The position numbers and the translations under genes are program-made. Of a DNA stretch of 64,000 nt, positions 1 through 12,000 are shown in pieces. The notes under the pieces were generated by a model. The model worked only from the letters and a program-made list of their open reading frames with translations, was not told the origin of the DNA and did not search any database. Positions within the stretch are counted from its first letter, which is position 1, and each line of letters starts with the position of its first letter. Origin of the DNA: Paenibacillus thiaminolyticus (GTDB lineage: Bacteria; Bacillota; Bacilli; Paenibacillales; Paenibacillaceae); the NCBI RefSeq assembly GCF_007066085.1, contig NZ_CP041405.1, positions 5,735,501 through 5,799,500 of the forward strand. The letters are read 5' to 3'.

Positions 1-3000
1 ACAGCGATTGGCCAGACGAAAATGTATGTGCTGGATGCGAATGGACAACTGCAGCCGATCGGCGTACCTGGCGAGCTGTGCATTAGCGGGCCGGGATTGG
101 CCCGGGGGTACCTCAATCAGACGGAGTTAACGGCGGAGCGGTTCGCTGCTAGTCCGTTTGCGCTGGGCGAGCGTATCTACCGAACCGGGGACTTGGCGCG
201 CTGGCTGCCGGATGGCAATCTCGAGTATATGGGACGGATGGATGCACAAGTGAAGATTCGAGGCTATCGGATCGAACCGGGCGAGATCGAAGCCGAGCTG
301 CTGCGGTCGGCTCAGGTAAGCGAAGCCGTCGTGGCCGCGCTGCCGGATGCTGCGGGAAGCATGCAGCTGTGCGCCTATGTTGTTGGCGGCGAGCTGGAGC
401 CTTCTGAGCTGCGCAGCTTGCTGTCCACAACGCTGCCAGCGTATATGGTTCCTTCCTTCTTCGTGAGGCTGGAGCAATTGCCGCTGACCGCCAACGGCAA
501 AATCGATCTCAAAGGGCTGCCGAAGCCGGATGCAGCCATGGCCCATGCGCCATACGTCTCGCCCCGCACGCCGGCGGAGCAAGCGCTGGTGACGGTATGG
601 CAGCAGGTGCTCGGGGTGCCGCGTATCGGCATCCATGACAGCTTCTTCGAATTGGGAGGCGACTCGATCAAGGCGATTCAAGCCATGTCCCGGCTCATGC
701 AGGCCGGGTATAAGCTGGACATGAAGGATCTGTTCCGGTATCCGGCTGCGGCCCAACTGAGCGATCATATCGCCCCGGTTAGCCGCATTGCGGAACAGGG
801 AGAGATTCAAGGAGCGGTGCCGCTTACGCCGATTCAGCACTGGTTTGCCGAGCGGGATCTGGCCGATGCGCATCATTTCAACCAAGCCGTGATGCTGTAC
901 CGGGAGAGCCGGTTTGAGGTGGAGGCGCTGCACCTGACGATGAAGGGGATTACAGAACACCATGACGCGCTGCGAATGGTGTTCACGCCTACAGCGGATG
1001 GCAGTTATGCCGCTTGGAACCGTGCCGTGGATGAAGGGGAATGTTACGCCTTGGAAGTCTTCGACTTCCGGCAAGACCAGATTCGGCAAAATCATGATCG
1101 GCAGGATCCTGATTTGCAGGAAGAGCGGGAAGAGCAGGCGTGGAGCCGGTCAGTCGAAGCGAAGGCCCGCGAGCTGCAGGCCGGCATCAGCTTAGAGACT
1201 GGTCCGCTCGTGAAGCTGGGCTTATTCCAGTGCGGTGACGGTGATCATTTGCTCATCGTGATTCACCATTTGGTAATTGACGGTATATCCTGGCGGATCT
1301 TGCTGGAGGACCTCGCCATAGCGTACGAGCAGGCTGCAGAAGGACAGGACATTCGTCTGCCGCTGAAAACCGATTCGTTCCAACTCTGGTCGCAACAGCT
1401 GACTGCTTATGCTTCAAGTCCGGCTATGGAGGCGGAACGTGAATATTGGAGCCAGATGGCGGGACGGGAACAAATGCCATTGCCGAAGGATAACGATCAA
1501 GGCGGAGACGCGGTCGAAAATAGCGCAACGTTGACCTTGCAATGGTCCCGGCGCGAAACGCAGCAGTTATTAACTCAAGCGAACCGGGCATACGGGACGG
1601 AGATTAACGATCTGCTGCTGACCGCGCTTGGAATGGCGATTCAAGAATGGACGGGTAGCGAGCAGGTTGCCGTCAATCTGGAAGGGCACGGCAGGGAATC
1701 TATCCTGCCGGATGTGGACGTCAGCCGTACGGTGGGTTGGTTCACGAGTGCGTATCCGGTCATGCTGGACATGAAAGCGGATCTGGATCTGCCGCGGCGC
1801 ATTAAGCTGGTCAAGGAAACACTAAGAAGCATCCCGCATAAAGGCGTCGGCTACGGCATTTTGCACTATCTGGCCTCGCCGGGTGAGGATAATATCCGGG
1901 CGTTGGCGCCTGAGATCTCGTTTAACTACTTGGGACAGTTCGACCAGGATTTGCAGAACAGCGGGCTGCGGATCTCGCCGCTTTCGTCCGGGGATGCGGC
2001 AAGCCGCAGGCAAAAAAGAGCAGCAACACTCGATTTCAACGGCATGATCGCCGGGGGAACGTTAACTTTGAATCTGAGCTATAGCGCCGAGCAGTACCGC
2101 AAGAAAACGATGCAGCGGTTGGCCAAACGGCTGAAGCATCATTTGCAGGAAGTGATTCGTCATTGTGCGGCAAAAGAAAGTGTGGAGCTGACGCCTAGCG
2201 ATGTGCTGCAGCAGGGCATGACGATTGAGGAGCTGGAGGCGCTGGTTCGGCGGAACCGGCCTGTCGGGGACATCGAGAATGTATACGCCCTGACGCCTAT
2301 GCAGCAGGGGATGCTGTTCCACAGCCGCCTGGATCCTCAGTCAGGCGCTTACGTGAACCAAATGCTCATTGCGCTGCAGGGAGAGCCGGATCCAGCCGCA
2401 TTGGAACACAGTTGGAATACGGTCATCCAGCGGCATGCAGTACTGCGGACGAGCGTCGACAGCGGTTGGCGAGATCAGCCGCTGCAGGTCGTCTATCGCA
2501 GCCGTACCTTGAAGATTGCCTATGCAGATCTTTCGATGAAGAGTGCGGCAGAGCAGGAGCGGGAACTGGCCTTGCTCAAGGAAGAAGACCGCAAGAGAGG
2601 ATTTAGGGCAGAGTCGGACAGCTTAATGCGCGTAGCGGTCGTGCGTACGGGGCCGGAGTCGCATCAACTGCTGTGGAGCTTCCACCATATTCTCATGGAT
2701 GGATGGTGCCTGCCGCTGGTGGTCAAGGAAGTCCTCGAAATATACACGGCCTTGTGCAAGGAAGAGGAGCCGCAATTGCCGCGCGTAACCGAGTATAGCG
2801 AGTATATTCGCTGGCTGTCCGAGCAGGACGGGCAAGCGGCCGCGAAGTATTGGGCGGACCTGCTTGCGGATTTCGAACAAGCGGGAGAGCTTCCAAGACG
2901 GCAGCGCCAAGCGCAGGGATATGAAGCAAGGCGCGTGACCTGCTCGCTGGGTCGAAAGTTGACCGAACGGATCAGCCAAGCAGCGCGAGAGCAGGGAGTG

Positions 3001-6000
3001 ACCGTGAATACCTTGCTGCAGACGGCATGGGGACTGCTGCTGCACAAATACAGCGGGACGCACGATGCGGTATTCGGCAGCGTGGTATCCGGCAGACCGG
3101 CGGATCTTCCCGGCGTGGAAGGGATGATCGGGCTGTTCATCAATACGATTCCAGTCAGGGTAAAATGCGAGGCTGGGGATACGGTAGCCCGCGTGCTGCA
3201 GCAGGTTCAAGAGCAAGCGCTCGCGTCCCAAGCCCACGACTATTATCCGCTGCATGAAATCCAAGCCCAAAGCTGGAAGAACCGGGAGCTGTTCAACCAC
3301 ATTCTAGTGTTCGAGAACTACCCAGTGGAGGAGCAAGCGGGCTCGCTGGGGGATGCGGCCGGACTGAACATTACCGGAGTTCAAGCGGAAGAGCAAACCA
3401 ACTATGACTTGAATGTGATGATTTTGCCTAGGGAAGAGATAACGCTTCATTTTGACTACAATGCGCAGGTGTATGAACGAGATGGGATAGAGCGTCTGCA
3501 AAGGCATCTCCTGCACATCGTGGAGCAGATTGCAGCGGAATCGAGCATTCCGGTGCAGGAGTTGGAGCTGCTGACAACGGCCGAGAGAGAGCAACTTCTC
3601 GTGCAGTTCAACGATACGCAGGCAGCGATTGCGGAAGAGGCAAGCATTCCTTCCCTGTTCGAACGGCAGGCGGCGCAGACGCCGGATCGTCCGGCGGTCG
3701 TGTGCGCGGACCAGTGTCTGACCTACCGGGAGCTGGAGGAGCAGGCCAACCGCATCGCCCAATGGCTGCGGGCGCACGGTGTGTCGGCGGAAGACCGCGT
3801 AGGCGTTCTGATGAACCGTTCGCCGAGGCTCATCGCCGGGCTGCTGGGGATTGTGAAAGCCGGTGCCGCTTATGTTCCGATCGACCCTATTCTACCTAAG
3901 GAACGCATGGAGGCGATGCTCCGGGATTCCGGGATGCAAGTAATGCTTACAGACACTGCATATGCGGAGGCATTATCCATCTTTCAAGAGACATCGCTGC
4001 GTCATGCATTATGTGTGGACGATCATGAATTGCTGGCAGGGTATCCTTCCGAACCCGTTGGCGTGGAAATACAACCAACCGGCAGCGCATATGTCATCTA
4101 TACCTCCGGAACGACCGGCACGCCGAAAGGGGTCGTCGTGGAGCACGGGAACGTGGTGAATTTCATCTCGGGAATGATTCGCGAGCTTCCGTTCGGGACA
4201 CATGATTCGATGCTGTGTATTACGACGGTGTCCTTCGACATCTTTGCCGCGGAGAGTTGGGTGCCGCTTAGCTGCGGCATGCAGGTCGTCCTCGCAAGCG
4301 AGGAAGCGCAGCAGGATGCGGCCGTGCTGGCGGAACTGCTCGCTCAGCACCCGGTGCAGATGATGCAAATGACGCCATCGCGTCTCATGCTGCTGCTCGG
4401 CGATGCGCGAAGCGCGGCGCACCTGCGGAGCATCGAGACGCTGCTGGTCGGCGGGGAAGCCTTCCCTTACACCTTATATGAGCAGCTAAGGGAACATACG
4501 GATGCGGCGGTGTACAACATGTACGGGCCGACGGAAACGACCGTGTGGTCCACGTTCGACCGCTTAGAAGGGGAGGAACGGATCAGCATCGGACGGCCGA
4601 TGGCGAACACGCAGGCGTATGTGCTGAACGAGGCGCTGCAGCCGCAGCCGATCGGCGTGGCAGGAGAGCTGTGCATTGGCGGTGCGGGAGTCGCCCGCGG
4701 ATATTGGACGCGTCCGGAGCTGACGGCCGAGAAATTTGTGGACAGCCCGTTTGTTTCCGGAGAACGACTGTACCGAACCGGCGATTTGGCACGCTGGCTG
4801 CCTGACGGGCGGCTGGAGCATTTGGGACGGATCGATCATCAGGTGAAGATTCGGGGATACCGGATCGAACTGGGCGAAATCGAAGCCAGGTTGCTGCGCA
4901 TTCCGGGCGTAAACGAAGCAGTTGTGACTGCCGTGGAAATGATAAACCATGCGCAGGAATTGTGCGCTTATGTAACGGGCGGGCATCCGCTAGAGGCAGC
5001 CGAGCTGCGCGCCGCCTTGGCCCTATCGCTGCCGTCATACATGATGCCGGCGCACTTCGTGCAGCTGGAGGAGCTTCCGCTGACGCCGAACGGCAAGGTG
5101 GATCGCCGGGGACTTCCGAAGCCGGCGGGAAGCCCGGGAAGCGGAGCGGCAGTCGAATATACAGCGCCGCGAACCGATGTTGAGGCGAAGCTGGCGCAGT
5201 TGTGGCAGGAGGTGCTGGGCGTTGAACGCGCAGGCATTCACGACAACTTCTTCGAGCTTGGCGGACATTCCCTGAAGGCGATGACGCTCGTATCGAAGAT
5301 TCATCAGGCGCTGGAAATCGAGCTGCCGCTAAAACAGCTGTTCCTCTCGCCGACGGTCGAAGGGCTGGCAGCTGCACTGAATGCTGCAGATGGCAGCACG
5401 GCGTATCATTCGTTATCCCCGGCAGGCGAACGGGCACATTACCCGATGTCTTCGGCTCAAAAACGGCTGTATTTCCTGCAGCAGCTAGAGGGAGCCGAGC
5501 GGAGCTACAACATGCCGGTGGCGCTGCGGCTTGAAGGAGAACTGGATCGTGAGCGGTTGGAGGAAGCTCTGCAAGCGTTCATCGCCCGCCATGAATCGCT
5601 GCACACCTCTTTTGCCGTCGTGGATGGCGAGCCAGTGCAGCAGGTACAGGACGAGTGGAGCTTCTCTGTATCCTATGAAGAAGCGGAGGAAAGGGAAGTC
5701 GAGGATCTTATCCAGGCATTTCTTCGTCCGTTTGTCCTGAACGAAGCGCCGCTGCTGCGTGCAACCGTCTTGCGTCTCGAAGAAACGCAGCACTTGCTGT
5801 TGATGGATATGCACCATATCATTTCAGACGGCACGTCAATGAACATTTTGGTAGCCGAATTTGTGAAGCTGTACGCGGGCGAAGCATTGGTTCCGCTGAA
5901 GCTGCAGTACAAAGACTATGCGGTGTGGCAGCAGGAATACGTGCTCAGCGATGCTTACCGGGAGCAGGAGAAATATTGGCTCGATCAGTTATCAGGCGAG

Positions 6001-9000
6001 CTGCCGGTCCTGCAGCTGCCAACCGATTTCGCACGTCCTACCTTGCGCAATTTTGCAGGCGACCGGGTTGATTTCAAGCTGGGAAGAACATTATCGGAAG
6101 CGGTACAGCAATTGGCCCTGGACACAGGAGTTACCGTCTATATGGTGTTCTTGGCCGCGTACAGCACACTGCTGTCCCGTCTCTCCGGCGACGAGGAGGT
6201 TATTGTCGGCTCGCCGGTAGCCGGGCGTCCACATGCGGATCTCGCGGACATAATGGGGATGTTTGTCAACACGCTGGCCTTGCGCACGTTCCCTTCCGGA
6301 CAAAAAGCTTTTGCCGAATACCTTGAGGAAATCAAGCAAACGGCGCTCGATGCGTTTGAGCATGGCGAGTATCCTTTCGAGGAGCTGGTCGACCACGTTG
6401 TCACCCAGCGGGACATGAGCCGCAATCCGCTCTTCGATGCGGTATTCGTGCTTCAAAATGCGGAGAACTCGCAGCTGAATCTCCCTGATTTGACCGTCGA
6501 GTCTTATCCGTTTGCCGATGCGCAGGCCAAGTTCGACCTCACCTTGATGATATCCGAGGGCGCGGAGGGGTACTACGGTTCGCTGGAGTTCGCTACCGCC
6601 TTGTTCACGCGGGACACGGTCGAACGGTGGGCGGGCCATTTGACGGAGCTGCTGGATCATGTGACGTCTGAGCCGGATACAACCCTTGCCGAAGCCAGAT
6701 TAGTGAGCGGATCCGCCGAGCTCAATCAGTTGATGACCTACAGCGGCTTGCCTGTCCAAGACAAGCCTCGAACGACGATTCATCGACGCTTCGAGGAAAT
6801 AGCCGGTCTCTATCCGGAGCGAACGGCCATCGTGTGCGGCGATCGGCATCTCACTTATGCGGAGCTGCAGCTTCAAGCGCGCCTTGTAGCCGCCAGACTG
6901 CGGAGGGAAGGAATGCGGCCGCGCGCAGCCGTTGCTATTTTGGCGGAGCGCTCGATCGAATTCGTCGTGGCGGTGCTGGGAATTGTGCAGGCCGGCGGAG
7001 TCTATGTGCCGCTGGATCCGGACGCGCCCGCGGAGCGTCACCTGTATATATTGAACGACTGCGGCGCGGAGTTCCTGTTGGCCGTACCGGATTCCAGTGT
7101 TCCGGCGTCTTACCCGGGAACGGTCATCTTGCTTGATGACGGAGCTCTTGTGAATGGAGCATTAGAAGCATTCGAAGAGTTAGAAGCATTAGAAGAGCTA
7201 GAAGCGTTAGAGACATTAGAGGCATTGGAACGTGGAGAAGCGAATGGCTGCAGTTGCGATGATCCGGCTTATATCCTGTATACCTCGGGCACAACGGGTA
7301 GACCAAAGGGAGTGCTGGTAACGCATGGAAATGTACTCAATCTGGTGAACAACAATGGGTATGTACCTTTCCATGCCGATCACCGCTTTGCGCAGACCGG
7401 TGCGGTAAGCTTTGATGCGGCTACATTCGAAATATTCGGAGCCCTGCTGCATGGAAGCTCCTTGCATCCGGTTGAAAAAGACGTACTGTTGGACGCGCGC
7501 CGGATGGGAGCGTTTATGGCAGAGCACGGAATTACGGTCATGTTCTTGACGACCTCGCTCTTCCATCAGCTGGCCGATGAGGATGCGGGCCTGTTTGCCG
7601 GCGTAGAGCATCTAATTATGGGCGGGGAGGTTCTCTCGCCGAAGCATGCTTATGCCGCGAAGGAGGCATGTCCGGGACTTACGATCTGGAACGGATACGG
7701 TCCTACCGAGAACACGACCTTCTCGACTGCATTCGCGGTCGAGGAGACCCGTAACAAACACAACATCCCGATCGGCAGGCCGATCGAAGGGACGACAGCC
7801 TATGTGCTGAGCGCTCGGGGGCAGCTGCTTCCGGTCGGCGTGCCTGGGGAATTGTGCCTTGGCGGGGCAGGCGTCGCTGCGGGATATTGGAATCTGCCTG
7901 AGCTTACGCAGGAAAACTTCGTGCCGGATCCATGGATTGAAGGCGGACGCATGTACAGAACAGGGGATTTGGCCCGCTGGTTGCCGGACGGAACGCTCGA
8001 ATATTTGGGCAGAATCGATCAGCAGGTCAAAATACGGGGCTACCGGATTGAACTCGGCGAAATCGAAACGCGGCTGCTGCTTCACGCGGACATTCGCCAA
8101 GCGGCTGTCATGACTTGGGCAGAGCGGCCGGGAAGCGAGGGTTTGTGCGCTTATTACGTAAGCAGCAAGCGCCTGGAGCCGGCCGAATTGAGACATCATC
8201 TGAGCATCGCTTTGCCTGAGTATATGGTTCCGGCGCATTTCGTGCATTTGTCGGAACTTCCGCTCACAAGAAATGGCAAGCTAGACCGCAAGGCGCTGCC
8301 GGAACCGGAAGAGACCGCTGTATCGTGCAATGAATTCCTGCCGCCGCGGTCATTAACGGAAATTAGGCTCGCGATGCTATGGCAGGATGTGTTAGGGGTT
8401 CAGCGGGTGGGCCTGAATGACGATTTCTTTGAACTTGGCGGCCATTCCTTGCGAGCAATGACGCTAGTATCGCGGATTCACCAAAAGCTGAATGCGCAAA
8501 TCAAGCTGCACGATGTGTTTCAGTCGCCTACTCTCGAACGGATGAGTCAAGTCATCGAATCATCGGCGGGTTCACCGTATGAAGGTTTGCTTCCTGCGCC
8601 GCATCAGGATTGCTATCCATTGTCCTCTGCCCAAAAGCGGATGTATGTATTGCAGCAGCTTCAAGGAGAAGAACAGACCTACAACATGCCGAACATCTTC
8701 CGGTTGGAGGGGCCGGTGAATCGGGATCGTATTAATGAGGCGCTTCAGGGCTTGATTAGGCGGCATGAGGTGCTGCGTACATCTTTCGAGATGATGGAAG
8801 GCAGTCCCGTTCAGATCATCCATGATACGGTGGAATTCGCGGTTTCATATACCGAAGCAAAGGACGAGGAGGATGCGAGCAAAGCGATTCGCGCGTTCTA
8901 CTTCCCGTTCGATCTGACCCGTGCTCCGCTGCTCCGCGTGGGACTGATACGCTTGCAAGAGGAGCGGCACCTGCTGCTGTTCGACATGCATCACATTATT

Positions 9001-12000
9001 TCGGATGGCGTATCGATGAGCATATTGATCAAGGAGTTCGGGAAGCTGTACTCCGGCGAGTCCATGCCGTCCCCACGACTTCAATATAAAGATTACAGCA
9101 CTTGGCAAAGCAGCTATGTAACGATGGATGGTTACAAAAAACAGGAAGTGTATTGGTTGGGGAAATATGCAGGAGAACTTCCGGTATTGGAATTGCCGTT
9201 GGATTTCCCGAGACCGCCGGTACGCAGCTATGCCGGAGGCAGGGTACACTTGGAATTGGACTCCCGTCTGACCGGAGAAATAACACAGCTGGCGCAACAT
9301 TCAGGGACTACCTTATATATGCTGCTGTTGGCGGCGTACAGTACGCTGCTGTCGCGTCTCAGCGGTCAGGACGATATCATTGTCGGCTCGCCGACTGCTG
9401 GCAGACCGCATGCAGATCTTGCCGATATGCTGGGCATGTTCGTCAATACACTGGCACTTCGCACCTACCCGGCCGGCGAAAAAGAATTTGTAAGCTATTT
9501 GCAGGAAGTGAAGGAGAGCACGCTTGATGCGTTCGTCCATCAAGACTATCCATTCGAAGATCTGGTGGAGAAGGCCGTCACCCGGCGGGACATGAGCCGC
9601 AGCCCTCTCTTCGATGTCATGCTCGTCCTGCAAAATACAGAGCAAGAACCAATGGAGTTGGAGCATGTCAGGTTGTCCGCCTATCCGTACGAAGGGCTCG
9701 CGGCGAAGTTCGATCTCACGCTAACCGTCATTGAGCATGAAAAAGGCATGAGCCTCACTTTCGCATACGCTGCGGATCTGTTCGCCCGCGCAACGATTGA
9801 ACAATGGGCATCGTATTTTAAAGTGCTTTTGGAAGCGGTCGTCTCGGATCCAAAGCAGCGGCTCGCGGATTTGCCTTTGCTGAACGAAGAGGAACGGCAG
9901 CGGATGCAAGCCTATTCGCAAGGCGCATGGCTGGATATGAGTGCCGGGCGCACTTTGGATCGGTGGTATGCAGAGCAGGCTGCCAGAACGCCAGATCGGT
10001 ACGCCGTCATCTCCGGGGAGCGACGGTTGACTTATAAGGAGTTGGACGAACAAGCAGAGCATGTCGCGGAGTTGTTACGGGACAGAGGCGTAGGCCCGGA
10101 TCGGATCGTCGGACTCGTCCTGCCGCCATCGCCGGAAATGATCGTCGGGATGCTCGCGATATGGAAAGCCGGCGGAGCCTATCTTCCGATCGATCCCGAC
10201 ACGAATTCAGATCGGGTGACATATATGCTGGAGAATTCGGAAGCTGCCCTGCTGTTGACGATGAGCGAATGGGAGTCTCGTCTGCATTTTCCGGTCGAGT
10301 GTCTGAGTCTGGATCGGATTCCTGCAAGATCGCCGGATACCGGCACGGGTCGGATGGAAGCAAGCCGGAGCCTGGACAATTTGGCTTACGTGATTTATAC
10401 ATCGGGAAGCACCGGGAAGCCCAAGGGCGTTAAAGTCATGCATCGCAATGTGGCGGCCTATGCGGAATGGTTTATCGAAGAGGCTGGCATTGTGGAGGAG
10501 GATCGCACGGCCCTTGTTTCCTCCTTCGCCTTTGACCTGGGATATACGGCCGTATTTTCAGCTTTATTGTCCGGGGCGGCGCTGCACTTGCCGGGCAAAG
10601 ATACCTACATGGATCCGGAAAAGTTGCTGGAGTACCTTATCCGGGAAAGAATCACTTACGTCAAAATGACGCCGTCCCTGTTCGGCCTGCTTGTGAGAAG
10701 TCAGCGTTTTGCCGGGCATTCGGTCAACGACTGTATCCGCTTGGTCGTGCTCGGCGGGGAATCAATCAACTGCGCGGATGTGGAGCTTTTCTTTGCCAAG
10801 TATGGGCGAGCCCAAGTGATGCAGCATTATGGGCCGACAGAGACGACGATCGGATCCATTGCCTTGAGGATGGATTTCGAGCAGTTCCACTTCTTCCGGA
10901 ACCGGCCGGTGTTAGGACGGCCGATAGCGGGTGAACAGGTTTATATCGTCGACTCTGCAGCAAGACCGGTTCCGATGGGGGTTGCAGGAGAAATCGCGAT
11001 TGGCGGACACGGAGTGAGCCGGGGCTATGTGAACCTGCCGAATGAGACGGAGGAGAGATTCGCGAGCCAACCGTGTGCCTCGAACCAGCGGTTGTACCTG
11101 ACAAGAGATCGGGGCCGCGTACTGGCGGATGGAACGATCGAGTACTTGGGCCGCAGCGATCATCAAGTGAAGATCCGGGGTTACCGGGTTGAGCTGGGAG
11201 AGATCGAATCGAGGCTGATGCAAATTGAAAAAATCGCGGAGGCGGCTGTATTGGCCATACCGGATGCCCAGGGTGTACTGGATTTGTGCGCTTTTGTCGC
11301 GGCCGAAGGTCAAATGGACATGACAGGCTTGCGGGAACAATTGCGTTGGCAGCTGCCGGACTATATGATTCCGTCCCGCTTCCATCAGCTTGCAAAGCTT
11401 CCGCTGACAGCCAACGGCAAGGTGGATCGCGCGACGCTGGCAAAGCAGCAGATCACGATGCCTGTCGTTCAACAAGCTAGTTATGCGGCTCCTAGGAATG
11501 CGTTGGAGCAAGCGCTTGCTGACCTGTGGCAGGAGGTGTTAGGCATAGAGCGCGTTGGAATTGAGGATGATTTCTTCGAGATTGGCGGGCAGTCGTTGAA
11601 GCTGATTCAGGTGATCGGGAAGATTCGGCGAAACCTGAAGCTGGACATTTCCCTTCGCGATGCTTTTGCCTATACGACCGTGTCGGAATTGGCGCAATAT
11701 TTTGAAGCACGGGGAAGCAAGGTTGAAGACAATGAAGTATCCGTGTGGAATCCGGACAACGGATTATCCTTGTTCTGCTTCCCGCCGATTGTAGGGTATG
11801 GGCAAGTGTTCATGAGAATGGCGGAGGAGCTGCAAGAGACTGCCGCGATTTATGCATTTGACTTTATCGAAGCGGAAGACGTGATCCGGCATTATACGAA
11901 CAAAATCCAGACTCTGCAGCCTCAAGGAGCGCTCCATCTGTTGGGCTACTCGGCAGGAGGAAATTTGGCGTTCGAAGTGGCGAAACAACTGGAGAGCGAA

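Noticed and set aside
127..1095. Long minus-strand open frames across the NRPS gene
   Set aside because: Shadow frames of a GC-rich coding strand; no ribosome sites and no family features.
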